From Liolophura sinensis (taxonomy: Eukaryota > Mollusca > Polyplacophora > Chitonida > Chitonidae), in contig NC_088295.1 of NCBI RefSeq assembly GCF_032854445.1, positions 75,484,028 through 75,548,027 of the forward strand: DNA of 64,000 bases, read 5' to 3'. Of this stretch, positions 50,151-61,689 are shown piece after piece. Numbering within the stretch: the stretch's first letter is position 1; each line of letters begins with the position of its first letter. The position numbers and the translations under genes are program-made. The notes below the pieces were generated by a model. The model searched no databases. It was not told the DNA's origin and saw only the letters and a list, made by a program, of their open reading frames with translations.

Positions 50151-50496
50151 GGGTATATACAACCGATCTTAATGGGTAAATCAATATCAACATAACATAA
50201 GAATTCACATAATACAGAATAGACTCTTTTTACACTGAGCGAAGATAGATTTCGCTTTCACAACTACTGTATTGAACGTTGTGCAGATTGTCTGTGGACT
50301 CGACAATTCTCCAGATATTTTCCAGAAACTAATGACATTTATATATTAATGATATTTAGCTTTATTTATCCAAATTAATTGCCGATTAAAGCCTTTGACT
50401 TGGAAGCTCTGCAATACAGAAACATCTCCGTTGTCTTATTTGGGCATGTGCTCTAGGCCACAACGTAACGGCTAGACTATGTCACGGCAGGGATTT
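50151..50496. other. Unassigned non-coding stretch
   Basis: Nothing recognised. Confidence 0.4.
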
Positions 50497-50640
50497 ATTT
50501 TTTTAATTTCATTTAACGCCGCACTCATATAATTATTCAATTATATGTCGCCATGTAGGACCAGTTTCCTGACTTAAAGTCGCAGTTGAAACAGCGAGGG
50601 ATAGATTCGGACATACATCTTCATTCAGCACACCATGTGA
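50497..50640 (-). repeat. SINE type B copy (minus strand)
   Basis: TTTCATTTAACGCCGCACTC (tail), CTGACTTAAAGTCGCAGTTG and AAACAGCGAGGGATAGATTC correspond in reverse to the type B body CTGTTTCGGCTGCGACTTTA seen at 15330. Confidence 0.7.
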
Positions 50641-52307
50641 ACCAGCGGTGACCTCAATGTTGGAGAAGATGACGTCACTGTTTTATAGTTCGCTTTCCTG
50701 TCCATTGCTGTGCAGTGGACTGTAAAAACACCGGTAAGCAAGGAGATTCGATGTTTCTTGGCATATTGGTACTGCGAATATCAATGAATATGACCATAGT
50801 TTTTACACAGTAATATCGTGAACAAACAAGAGGCGCGCGAAATTTTCTTTAGAAGCCTAATTAACTTCTACTGTTTGAAATCTAAACTATGTGACTAGTT
50901 ACAAGCAATAAATACCTTGTGGTGAACAAAATTGCTAGAGGGTAATTTGGAGGGAGATTCGAGAAACGACAGTACCTTGAGCCCTTATGTAACCCTATGA
51001 AGAAGTAATGATTTTCGCCTTGCTTCCACTTACCTCGGTTCACCAAGAAAAGGACTGATATGGCAAAACTAGTATATTTTAATCAGTAACGTTTGGCATC
51101 AGCTGACACTCGATTAAACTTGAGTTTTCGGTTGGTACCTTTTATAGGCAGACGTAAATTGAATAGAACACAATGTTTTTTAATCCTCTATGGATGTGAT
51201 ACTCAGCAGGCAAGGCCCTGAGGACAGATTGCGCGTGACATGCTGCAAAGAAACCAAATTGGCTTATCCAGGAAACCATTAGGTTACATTTTCTCCTGTG
51301 TCTCTTACCGTGCCCCTTTGATGTGAACCGACTGCTTTAGCCAGTTATATTGATCAAAAGTGACTGTCATACATTTAGCGGGCTACAGAAACACTCGCCA
51401 ATCTGCGCATTCTCATAATTTCTTACTATATCTAATGAAACTCAGCCATGTGAAAGGCTTCATTGTATATGAGACATTTTTTTGGCACGTGGTTTGCATT
51501 TTTTAGACTTCGCCAAATGAAGCTTGTGATGAATCTTTAGTCTAATACAAACATTTCAAGACCTTAAAAGGTTTAGAATGCAATAGGAGCAAACAAATGT
51601 CTCTCAAATCGGAATATGGTTACACAGTTGAGAATGATGAAGTAATTTACCTCGCGTCACTTCCCTGTAAACGAGAAATTTACAAAACCAAACGGCTGGT
51701 TCGCATATTTAATGTACTTCCACCGTGGAACGAAAAAATATATTGAGTGCAATTTAGCTAGACCTTATTTCGAATTTTAATAAAATTCTATTTATGCTTT
51801 TCGTCCGATTGCAGATCAAGTCTGAAATTGCTGCTGTCCAATAACATATGGCGACGCTTCAGAATTGCTTAAGAAAGCATTCTGATCTTTAGCAGCTTGT
51901 GAATCAATAATGCCAACGGCCAGATTGTCAGGGGCTCAGTGTCTTGCCCCTTACACCACTGCCAAAACCGATTTGACCTCAAACCGATTTGACCTTATAT
52001 CAGTGGGCAGCTATGATGTGACACAAAATACTTTGTAAAAACATACGGCATTTGTTTTGTGAGTTAGTCAATAGCTGCATCCGGTCGAAACAAATGCCTC
52101 TCGAAAATGTTCGGAAGTAAGACCACTTATATTAGAGAAGATCAGATGCAATTCGTCCATAAACACTACTTCCTCGTTTCTTTGTCCAGATCTAAAAAGG
52201 AAAATCACAAATGACGCAAGAGCTTAGGTGCTATTGGTGATGGCTAACACGTGTATGCTATATATAGGCGAGGACGATACTTGGCAAGGATTGCACCATA
52301 TATCCAC
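50641..52307. other. Unassigned non-coding stretch
   Basis: Nothing supported. Confidence 0.4.
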
Positions 52308-52413
52308 CATGCTCTGCCCGGTTTCTTCTCACAATAAAGCGTGGTCGCTGTCATATAAGTGAAATAAAGAGTACAACGTAAAACACCAATCAAATAAATA
52401 AATAAATAAATAC
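52308..52413 (+). repeat. SINE type A 3' end
   Basis: ATGCTCTGCCCGGTTTCTTC, CGTGGTCGCTGTCATATAAG, AGAGTACAACGTAAAACACC and (AATA)n. 5'-truncated. Confidence 0.9.
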
Positions 52414-52817
52414 GCGATACAGTACGACGCGTTAGCTGAGATACGGTAGCGTGTAATCCGAGCCAAACATCGTCTACCTTGCTTAGCACACATCTTCAAT
52501 GCGAGGTATCTGGGTCAAGCATCTGGTTAAAGAATGTACATGTCTGATAGTAGTATGTGATATGGAATGCCTGTCGTACTTGGACTATGACATTCTGACT
52601 TTTTCGTTGCCTGAACACGCCGGGGAACTACGAGGAACAAGGTAAATAGAAATTGATATATCCTCTACCATAATTGACTTTCTACAGCGACATTAAATTG
52701 ACAGAGTGGCTACCGCTGATCTGTAATTAAAATTGAGACGGCTAAATTTTCACTACATTATTAAAGTGTTACAGAATAATCAAATAACAAAAATTATATC
52801 AACACCAACACATGGTT

Positions 52818-53057
52818 TTAAGCAAATTTCTTGAGGGTGGAAATAACAGTCTTGCTGTCCAAGCACTGGAATCTGCTACAAGCATGAGCATGACAGGCCA
52901 CTGACCACTGACCTCTGACATCGATTGGACAGTTAAATCCGTTTTCAGCTGACCTGGGTGAAAGCTTAACCAGCTGTTTAGCCAAGGGCAATGGCATGAT
53001 CGGGTTTTTACCATAAACGATGAATAAAATATTCTCGAATAATCTGCGGCGTAAAGT
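52818..53057 (-). CDS. Candidate terminal exon, unrecognised protein
   Basis: On the minus strand, an AT-rich stretch ending in TTTGTATTTAATTCAG looks like a 3' splice site. The 79 codons that follow stay open to a stop (TLRRRLFENI..., ending STLKKFA). The reading is mixed hydrophilic and hydrophobic, with cysteines and a FNCPIDVRGQW...ACHAHAC segment. A second frame is also open over part of it, which weakens the case. No poly(A) signal of standard form follows closely. I recognise no family. It might be a last exon, a decayed transposon gene or chance. Confidence 0.25.
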   Translation of the reverse strand, partial: TLRRRLFENILFIVYGKNPIMPLPLAKQLVKLSPRSAENGFNCPIDVRGQWSVACHAHACSRFQCLDSKTVISTLKKFA

Positions 53058-53233
53058 CTGAATTAAATACAAAATTAATATATATTGTGGTTATTAATTG
53101 ACGATCGATGTTAGTAACGCTTTACACGTAATTTCAAATTCAAACATTGCACATGCATGTGAGAAATCAGCGCTCGGTGCTGCAGAATTGGTTGAAAATT
53201 CCATTGTTATTCGGATGCAATAATCATAACGAC

Positions 53234-53623
53234 CTATTGATGCTGTTGAAATAAACATTGGATTACTTTTGGCATTAAACATAATAATAAATGTCTTTTT
53301 ACAGGAAAAAAAGGCGTGAAATAATCCCCTTGGTTATGTCTTTTCCAGTATCCCTCTTGTTTCAGAGTCTTCGATACGATACTTCCTTCCATGGATTTTA
53401 GCGCCGTTGTTCGATCTAAAATGAAATTCCCATCTCTGTTGATATAAAGTGGAAGAATAGAAATCAACCCAGTTGCTGTTTTATTATCCATGTTAAAGCA
53501 CGAAGTAAACATTTCGTTTTGGATCATTAATGTATATGCAATCTTCTTTTTATAGAGATTCCTAAAACCAAGGCATAAACTCACACTGAGAGCTCTGAAG
53601 AAGAAATTTAATGTTATGTGCAC
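53234..53623 (-). CDS. Candidate coding segment, unrecognised (129 codons)
   Basis: The longest non-repeat antisense frame in this part. Its central part reads protein-like (DNKTATGLISILPLYINRDG). Upstream on the minus strand there is a pyrimidine-rich AATTTCTTCTTCAG that could be an acceptor. With the candidate at 52818-53057 it could form two exons of one minus-strand gene, but no good donor is obvious between them. No domain recognised, and chance is a real possibility. Confidence 0.18.
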   Translation of the reverse strand: MHITLNFFFRALSVSLCLGFRNLYKKKIAYTLMIQNEMFTSCFNMDNKTATGLISILPLYINRDGNFILDRTTALKSMEGSIVSKTLKQEGYWKRHNQGDYFTPFFPVKRHLLLCLMPKVIQCLFQQHQ

Positions 53624-53649
53624 AACTGCCGTCAGCTTCTAAATTTAGC

Positions 53650-54431
53650 TTGCCACTGTTTACATATGCTGAGTTTAGGGCCTGTTGTCTGCCTCTACCT
53701 TAGAATGTTCCAGAATACCCTCAGTTCGGGGCCTGTTTGTTTACAGCAAGTGTTCAAGAATTTTCTTATTCTAGAAAATTCCACCCGTCTATATAAGACC
53801 TATGAAAGCAGGTCAAAAGAAGGAGAAAGGAGAGTGATTGAGAGTTTTGGATGCTTTCGCTGTGCGTTACATAGGAGGCCTTTTGTGCTGAATTTGGGTG
53901 TCTTTATATCCTCTGGCTTTGTTATATCATATCTCCACCGAGCACTTGTTCAGTCTGAACTTGTATATTTAATTTGTGCTCTTGTGTACACAGTGCTTAT
54001 TAGTACACGGACCCTGTCTGTGGAATTTTGTGTATATTTCGTCATACACTCAGTTATATTGTGGATTTTCCCTATTATTTGTGCATTTATGCCTATATGG
54101 TTTTCAGCATTGTGAAATATATGCGTCCGTTTGGACTTGACACCGTTGTATATGTAAGTACTTTAGTATTTGTATAGAGACTGCTATCCTTTCTTGTTAA
54201 ACGTAAGTACTTTAGTATTTGTAAAAGTCTTGTTATCTGTTCTTGTTAAACCTAATAAATTGTTGTAAAATAAAATCTGCTGGTTTTGGTTACTTTTTTG
54301 TGCGGCTAAACTGTCGTGTATTTCGAACAAGCCATCTCTTTATATTACTGACAGTTTGGGGTCGTAACATTAACTTCTTGCTTTGAAGTGAAATCCTCTT
54401 GCATCAGCCTTGAGTTTTATTGCCCGTTACA
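53650..54431 (+). mobile_element. Probable LTR of a retrotransposon (start approximate)
   Basis: The order expected of an LTR is visible. There is an upstream region with a 50 bp duplicated unit, a TATATAAG box at 53790-53797, then about 450 bp of transcribed-like sequence. This contains a 49 bp tandem duplication (GTAAGTACTTTAGTATTTGT at 54154 and 54203) and AATAAA at 54254 with a second A-rich signal just after. The end is CCCGTTACA, followed by TCTGGCGTTCCAG, which resembles the primer-binding site next to a gypsy-type 5' LTR. A SINE tail interrupts the element soon after. The 165-codon open frame inside (53618-54115) is probably incidental. No gag or pol was found and no second LTR seen. 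An ordinary promoter is the alternative. Confidence 0.6.
53703..53797 (+). promoter_or_regulatory. Promoter with three heat-shock elements and TATA box
   Basis: GAAtgTTCcaGAA (53703-53715), TTCaaGAAttTTC (53753-53765) and TTCtaGAAaaTTC (53769-53781) each give three perfect alternating 5 bp heat-shock-factor units. The last ends 8 bp before TATATAAG. The first two lie exactly 50 bp apart within a duplicated unit (GGGCCTGTT at 53678 and about 53728). Heat-shock factor binds such arrays as a trimer. The arrangement is that of a compact heat-inducible promoter; activity is inferred. Confidence 0.6.
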
Positions 54432-54449
54432 TCTGGCGTTCCAGTATTG

Positions 54450-54535
54450 ATTCATTTATTTATTTGACTGTTTTTTTTTACGTCCAGAATATTTCACTTG
54501 TACGACATCGGCCAGTATTCATGGCGGGGTACACC
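54450..54535 (-). repeat. SINE type A tail (minus strand)
   Basis: ATTCATTTATTTATTTGACT, ACGTCCAGAATATTTCACTT, GTACGACATCGGCCAG and ATTCATGGCGGGG. It appears inserted just 3' of the LTR. Confidence 0.75.
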
Positions 54536-56394
54536 AGTATCACTGCTAACTGTCCTGAGGTCATTACTTTGTTCTACGTTGCTGTTTAAACAAAGTACAC
54601 CTATCTAAATCGTATAATTCTTCATAATGAATCAAAGAGCTAGACTCTGATTATTTTTGGTGGGTTTAATAATTTTTAGTTCTAATACCATGTAACGTTT
54701 TACATTCCTTAGCAGTTACAACATTGTTTCTGTCGGAGAAATGTAAACCTGCTGGCATTTTAAACGAAAACTAGCACATTGGAGTGCGAACGTCTTTTAT
54801 AATGTATTGTTTGAAACAATGCTTGTAACATGTCCCAGCAGTCTCATTTCAGCATGTTAAACTGTTCAGCTATCATCTATAAACCATGCATATTACGAAC
54901 CAGAAAACGTAAAAAAGTTAATGGCGCGTTATTGTGGTCTTAAAACACAGGAGACACTCCTGTGCGTTACAGAGACGCGACTTGTCTGGATATCTCCTAA
55001 AAATTATTACGATACCAATAAGAACATTGATGCTGTCCGGCCTATTCTGGTATACATAGAAGCTCCTGCAACCTTGCTGCCAATGAAAACTTCGTTTGGC
55101 TTCGACACAGGTTCAGAAGAATATGACATCTGACGAATAGCAGATTGCACAATGTGACTAGAAATGGACACACCAGAGCGAGCTTGATTCCGAACAAGAA
55201 TTCTTCGCCCCACCGAATCTGGGCACTGCTAGTTCTGCATTTAACTGTGTGGATTAGCGATAAAACCTGATCTTTTATAACAGTGTGCGGTGGGGCACAC
55301 GGCATGTGTCTATAGCCACCAATAAAACCTCTGGACAGCTATTCATAAAAATGATGTTCATGCTCCTCCAGCAGAAAGAGTGTTTACAGACCATAGTTCC
55401 AAATCGAGTCCATTTCACGGTTGTAGTCAAAGCTTTGATGCTTTCTTACTTTAGATTCCTTGAACATGGGATTGACAGGGATTCCAGAGATGTGGCGCCG
55501 TCATTGTCAGTTCCATGCCAGGATAGGATCAAAGACCCCAAGACAAATATGGCGAAACGAGGAGGAAATTGGCTGTTTCGGCGTACTTGACATTTTTGCT
55601 GGCCCCCTTATCAAGTCAGTTGGCATTCCCTTCGACCAAGTTCCAATGTAATTATTTCATTTCATGGCCAGCAGGATTGAGACGAGAGTGGATATGTTTC
55701 GCTCGATTTTATCTCTTGTACTTGCACATGCCCCAGTGACATATGTCGAGCTAAGTTAACTCTGGCCAAAAATGAATGTGACAATATACAGATCGAATAT
55801 TTATCGTCGAACCGCTGGCCCTCGTATTTCATGCGTACACATGCCAATATGCAGCCAAGAATGAAGAAATCATTTGGACATTTAGAAAGGTAAACCTGGC
55901 AAGACGTTTAACTCTTTTTCCGTTGTTAGAACAACGGTGACACCCACAACAGAGTGAAAAAAGTATCTAGAGTAACTGGACACCTCTTAAACTGCCCAGG
56001 AAAGCTCGTGTAGCTCCAAGTGTTTCTCAGGCAATAGTCGCCTTCAACTTAGGACGAATCAAGCTTAATGGTGGGTACTTAGCTGGCTGTCAATAACATA
56101 AATGATCCAGAATTGTTTACATTTAGATGTAGTTCAAGATTTGTTAGCAAAAGAAGAACTGAAGATTTGAAGGCACTTTTCATGTTTTATCTTATGGCAT
56201 CAATGGGTTTGGTTTAGACGGTAAGAATGCAGTTTTATGCGTTGCAATGCATTCATTGAACGTATTTGAAATTTCACACAGTCACATGATATGTTCAGGA
56301 AGGTGAAGCTGGGTTACTGATCTGTTTGAGAACATTGGTCTGTCACATGTATGTGGGAGGTGCGATTAATTTTTCCATTTCCGTTGAATATTCT
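54536..56394. other. Unassigned stretch with several overlapping frames
   Basis: Around 54920-55650 both strands carry several frames of 60-100 codons (plus 54921, 55285 and 55460; minus 55007 and 55042). Composition is mildly protein-like on both strands. This could be a decayed transposon gene, but I cannot name a family. Nothing else is seen. Confidence 0.35.
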
Positions 56395-56640
56395 AAAACA
56401 AATGGGCAAAAATGTGTCAAAATTTGGTGCAGTGTTCATGGAAGCAGCAAAAATGCATTGCATTGCGTAATAAACGTGACAGATGTGCAGAACAAAGTGT
56501 AGTCTTTCTGGCGACTTTGCCTGCAGGGTGACTGATCCGGCTGGACAGGTAACATCGTTTTGTCCATTCCATGTGGCATATAACAATCCTTCGAGGCAGC
56601 AGAAAATCGTGAAACATTGCGTCATAAATACAAGGGTGGT
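56395..56640 (+). pseudogene. Possible decayed transposon-associated protein fragment
   Basis: The reading EQSVVFLATLPAG, then LIRLDR, stop, HRF and, after a frame change, AYNNPSRQQK resembles in spacing a LLxxLxAGDLxxLxxxYHxxCLxxLYN pattern. I recall that pattern from large uncharacterised, probably transposon-borne proteins of corals and molluscs. Stops and frameshifts show it is dead if real. The match rests on memory of a pattern only. Confidence 0.22.
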
Positions 56641-59199
56641 GTTAAGCAAATCATTCACTTCAGTGGAAACGATACATCCATTTGCTTGTCTCAAGTTTCA
56701 TTATTATTGATCAGTGGTTGTTAACTGCGAGCCTTCTCAAGTCTTCTACCTGACTCGGCGAGGGCTGAGTTCATCCAGTCACGCCACTCACTGAGGAGAG
56801 TTTCCGTAATGCCCTTATCGAGCCGAGCAATTCTGAAGTCACACCAAGGCAAACTTCACGACTCCGTGCTTTGTAAAATGGCAGGTTTTCCTAAATCGAC
56901 ACATCAAATAAAAGCACCGGTTAACTGGATAAGCTGGCCGCGTCTATTGATTCTCCACACGCCATCGGCGGGCTCTCTTCATAATCTGCCCTGTATCACC
57001 GTACAATCTTTGATCTGGATAATTTTCCGACGTTTACTGCATTTACGTTCTTTTATTACGAGTGGAGAAATAAATTACCAATGGATCAGAAAAATGGACC
57101 ACACTGGTCAAGTTTTTACGGCAAAAGTTTAAATCTCATGAATCAATATTTATGGAGAATATGCAGTTGTAATAACCGCTATGGATTCCCCACAGGCTAC
57201 GTTCAGCAACACGTCATTTTTCTAGTTTTTGTTTTGAAAGAATCCAAATAACACACGATTTTAGGCCCCCGGCTATAATCATGTCATTTATTAATAACGG
57301 CATATAAAATTATTTTCCAACTGCAATGGATTTTCGTGGACAGTTGATAAATAACAGATCGGCCAATAATTTGCATAGACCAATATTCACTTAGAGTAAT
57401 GGAAAAATGCCTTATTGATAAAATGAATTTTATTGCTACTAAAAAAAGATAATGTCGGAAAAAGAGCAGGTGTCATTAGCAGAAACTTTTTTCTGTGGTT
57501 TTATGCCAGATCAGTTTTTTTATAAACTTATAAAATGCTATGTTCGCTGACGCAGGCTGTGAAAATGGAGGTAGTAATCTCATGGCATGGATGAAGCGAA
57601 ACCGCTACAAGTAAAATTCACAGTTTTTCAAACGCTGAAAGTTTTAGTTTCAGTATATGTCCAGGATAACTGTTTTTTTAAAGATATTTTCTAAAGATCG
57701 GTTTCAAGATTGTTTTGATTCCAAAACGACTGTATCTGATTGCAATTAATCGAAAACGATGATCTTTACCCTATTGTCCAGCATTCGGTCCACGTGCAGA
57801 CATATTTCTGAAAAGAAAAGAAAACCTTTGACCTTTGTACAATAGACAGAGAAAATTGTAATGGTCAAGTGCGTTTGTCCAAACGTTCTCAGGCAAACTT
57901 CTGAGTTAACTGTTTTTGTTTTGTTTTTTGAAAACAAGTTTCCATTCCATTCCCCCCTACCAAAATAAAAAGGAAAAGCAGAACAAAATACTGAATAAAA
58001 ACTTAAAACTTCGAAATTCAAAGAAGAACTGTCCATACAATATGACGCACGAATGATAAAGCAGAATGAAGACTGTTTAAATATATAGTTTTCACTTTTT
58101 AATTGTTTCTATGAGGTCGTGTGTATAGAGAATTTTGTGCTTTCGGGTAATATACTGAACAAGCAAAAACGCTTCACATGTGTTACTTTATATTCCAAAT
58201 AAACCCATAAAGAACAAACTGTGTTGCTAGTGGATAAGTCTGGTTTATGGCCTGAATGGACGTACTTTAAAACAGGATTAGGCATTAAAGTGGGCTTGGC
58301 GCACCTCCACAGCCAACAGCAGCATCATGGAGTCATCTTTTGATTTCACAACAACCCTCCATCTGTATTGGAGCTTGTTGAGGACCACATATGCCCCCCC
58401 CCCCCCTCTCGCGTTCACAACAACGAGGCAACGTTGTCTCATTGACTGCCTAACACGGGAACGCAGCATTAGTGAGCCTGTACCATTTTCACACCGAAAT
58501 TTTTTCACACAACAGCGTGATGCATGCAACACAATTGCAATGGTCGGATACGTCAGGTTAGACTGGCCATTAGAGTATTCGCCCATATTAACTACCTTGT
58601 ACTACCCATTTTAAATATAATTCCTTTCTCGAAATGTGAAGTTTCTTGTTTGTTCAGTGTAGAAGGTCCAGGTGACAGAGACTAATGTGCTTGTGCTTCG
58701 AATTCTAGGTTCTCTATCCTGTAAACAGGACATTGACCCCACAAAAAGTTAAAAGGTGTCTGCTGTTCTGACATAGTTGTTGAAAGGAATTTCAAATCGT
58801 TGGAAAATGACTTGGCATTGCAGCTTTGATTTCTGAACCCTTAGCTGGCCTGTGTGTTTAGTACTTGTTGTCACTTCTCTGAATTTCTACTGATGAATAC
58901 TATCACGGAATCTCCTGAGTATGGGTTATCGACATGATGTCCACTATCAAGGAAGTTCGTGAGTATGGGTTACCGACATGATGTCTAGGAAAATTGTGTC
59001 ACGGAACCACTGTAAAGTTCCGGATACAAAAACAACATGCACGTGGCAACAGTGAGGTTTGACAGGAGTGCTATGCCTATCCCACAAAGCTAGTCTACCA
59101 AGACATTGTTCTCCACATGTAATTGTTAATATACAAAAACAGGGAGACCTCCGAGCGCAAGTGAAGTGATTAAAAACCCATCAGAATTGACAAATTAGC
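56641..59199. other. Unassigned stretch
   Basis: Contains a 13 C run (58394-58406) and a two-copy 44 bp duplication (GAGTATGGGTTATCGACATG at 58917 and GAGTATGGGTTACCGACATG at 58961). Frames at 56809-57132, 57746-58036 and 58278-58614 have no recognisable motif. Confidence 0.4.
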
Positions 59200-59285
59200 T
59201 TATTTATTTGACAGTCTTTTACCACAGTTATAATTTTTTTTACTTACACATTGGTGGCCAGTTTTATGGTTGGCGCAAGTCAAAA
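59200..59285 (-). repeat. Degenerate SINE type A tail (minus strand)
   Basis: CTTATTTATTTGACAGTCTT, TTACTTACACATTGGTGGCC and AGTTTTATGGTTGGCG follow the type A 3' end in reverse with heavy change. Confidence 0.55.
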
Positions 59286-59318
59286 TGTCCGAAGTACCTG
59301 TACACCAAAGACATTTTT

Positions 59319-59685
59319 CTAATCGCTGACAAACTTTCCCAAATGTTCCAGTAAGGAAATGTCGTCTTCAAAGAAATTCATGTACCAGAGCGCAGTTGAA
59401 CGTTTCTTGTCTCCATGTCCCCGACAAAAATGTAAAAATTCCCTGTCGGAGAGAGGGACTGAAAGGACATTTTCAGTACTATGAGCACTAGCAAATCTGA
59501 CTCGCCATGGAGCTGCGTCATCCAATGGTGTGTACTGTTGTAAAGTTTTAAATGGCATAGGATGACGCCAATTCAAGTGATACTGAGGCCAATTCAGGTG
59601 GTAGGGTGACGCCAATTCACTGATAAACTGCTTTTCACAATGAACCTGTGAGAAGCGGATCAGTCTACCACCCCTCGGTCTTTCC
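59319..59685 (-). CDS. Candidate terminal exon, unrecognised protein
   Basis: On the minus strand ATCATCTTTCAG gives a plausible acceptor at 59686-59697. From there about 121 codons stay open to the stop at 59319, reading RERPRGGRLIRFSQ, a short internal repeat (YHLNW twice), then FKTLQQYTPLDDAAPWRV, REFLHFCRGHGDKKRS and ISLLEHLGKFVSD. The mix of charged and aromatic residues is protein-like. The internal repeat corresponds to three short DNA units (GCCAATTCA) at 59560-59620. I recognise no family. It could be a host exon or a transposon remnant. Confidence 0.3.
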
Positions 59686-60303
59686 CTGAAAGATGATCTA
59701 AATTTTCAAAGAATTAAACACTTTCTTTGTGGTTTTGAATTACCATGACGGGTAGTAAGGAAATATTTAAAAGAACACAACAGATGATATAAATGATTTA
59801 CATTTCGGAAGGAGGGGAAGGCGACCGGCATAAACGGTCACATAACTTTTTTCTGACGTGTTTTGTAACTCTTACGAGGCCATGGGATGTACCATGTGAG
59901 ATCAACAGGAAATATAACGTCACCTTACTCTTACCCCGACCACATCAAAAACATCTTATAGCAAAACGGATTATGGAAATTATCTAGCCCACGGATATTC
60001 AGATATCCACATCATATTTTCTCATTTACCTATGTTTAATTACCGTTATTTCAAATTCATCTCTACCCACTCAGACACGCACTCGCATTCGGCAAAAGGC
60101 AATTCCATCAAATATCCGAACGTTCGGGTAAATATATCACACAGGCCCTTCCCCGTTTCCAACCCACCCCCAACCACAGCACCCAACCCTACCCTTACCC
60201 TGGCGCCTCGCTTTTATGGCTTGGTGTAGTAAAACCATCAGCTACGAATCACTATTAACGATAACTACCAGAAATACATCAGTCTGGTACATCCAAATAT
60301 TCC

Positions 60304-61540
60304 GTGTTTGTTACAAGAGCTGTGTTCGCTTTCGTAAGTTACAAGCAGCATTCACAGTCACGTCTTTGTCGCACTCTAAAAGAAGCTGAGCTCTTATTGG
60401 ATAGCAAGGAAGAAATCGTTTTTACTAGTATGCTTGTGGGATTACCAAAGAATGCAATGGGAATTTCGGGATTTCTTTACCGTTGTCATACAGTGAAATG
60501 TAGATAGTTTAAAAGGAATATTCTTGAAACAAGAGGCTCTTTACCTTTGGCACAAGATGGTAAAGGTGCAGCCAAATGGCAACATGCAACATACTGGAAA
60601 ATGGAGCAATGGAAATACTTCATGGAAGGCGCCATGGCTTATATTGAGCACCTGGAAAGAGACAACTACCAGGTATAGAAAGTAGGTCCAATGAAAAGTT
60701 TTCGTGCACAACATAACAAGATTCATTTCGTCATTTCTACTCCACTTGGGGCATCTTTCTATGACATTTTGGTAAGCCACTATTTCATACCGTATATAGT
60801 CGGAAACGGGTCGTTCCCGACCATATGAGGCGGGAAAAATGTTCACTGATGGATGAAAACAAACCAAAAAATCGCGTGATGAAATATGATATTTATACCA
60901 TCAACAGAACGTTTGCCAAGTCCTGAAAGAATGAACTAGTATTATTTTTTCTTTACAAATATAGGTTTAGTATGTTTATTATGCGAAAGTACAGCTTAAA
61001 AACGGAATGAGCCAGGATGTACAGATCAAATACCTAAATCAGTTACCATATATACTTTAGAGAAGCAAACATTTGTTGCTTCTGACATAGACATTGTACA
61101 TGAAACCATTCACGACCTTGCAGGCCTTGTACCTTGTACCGAGAAGACGCTGCTCTTTAATTTCACACACTATAGGGTTGTCGATGGAACCAACGATGCT
61201 CTACATACAATGCACCCTACTACTCTACCGCCTGGGAGCTGTATGGTTTCTTTCAGCACCGCTTTGAATTCAGTACTGGGAGAGAAGCAACAGCATTTAT
61301 GAGATCAACCCGGTCATGGACTTGATATCTGAAACTGCAATTAACGTGGGTCAAAACGCATCTGTGTTAACTGTCATATATCCTTCTGGAGTCTGCAGAT
61401 GTCGGCTGCTACCACACAAGTGTGTGTGTGTCTGCGAGCCATTGTCTGACATCCACAACGTGTTTGCACCATGGGAAAGTTTGAAGGACAGCCCAGAGCA
61501 AATATTACATCACAAGAGTAACGATGTCAGGGTCTGAATG
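60304..61540 (+). other. Cluster of exon-like open segments, unrecognised
   Basis: Four plus-strand pieces in order look coding. 60304-60490 reads KEAELLLDSKEEIVF. 60541-60672 (GKGAAKWQHATYWKMEQWKY...LERDNYQ) ends exactly at CAG|GTATAG. 61000-61302 is open for 101 codons without a start (FVASDIDIVHETIHDLAGL). 61274-61537 follows a TTCAG acceptor and reads YWERSNSIYEINPVMDLIS to a stop. The antisense strand of 60541-60867 is also open, so strand is uncertain. No domain is recognised. Real exons, a transposon gene or chance are all possible. Confidence 0.25.
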
Positions 61541-61689
61541 TTACATATCCACCGAGCGTTCCGCGCCACTTGACGTTGACAGAGATATAATCAAGTGTAA
61601 CATGCCGCACACGAGGTTATAAATAAATGAATTGTCACCATTGTACACATATGGCTCTTGCCTCAAAGATTTTACGCATTCCACTCTTT

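Noticed and set aside
53618-54115. 165-codon plus-strand frame with hydrophobic C-terminal half
   Set aside because: It spans the probable LTR promoter, including the TATA box and heat-shock elements, and shows no gene context. The membrane-like look comes from T-rich DNA.
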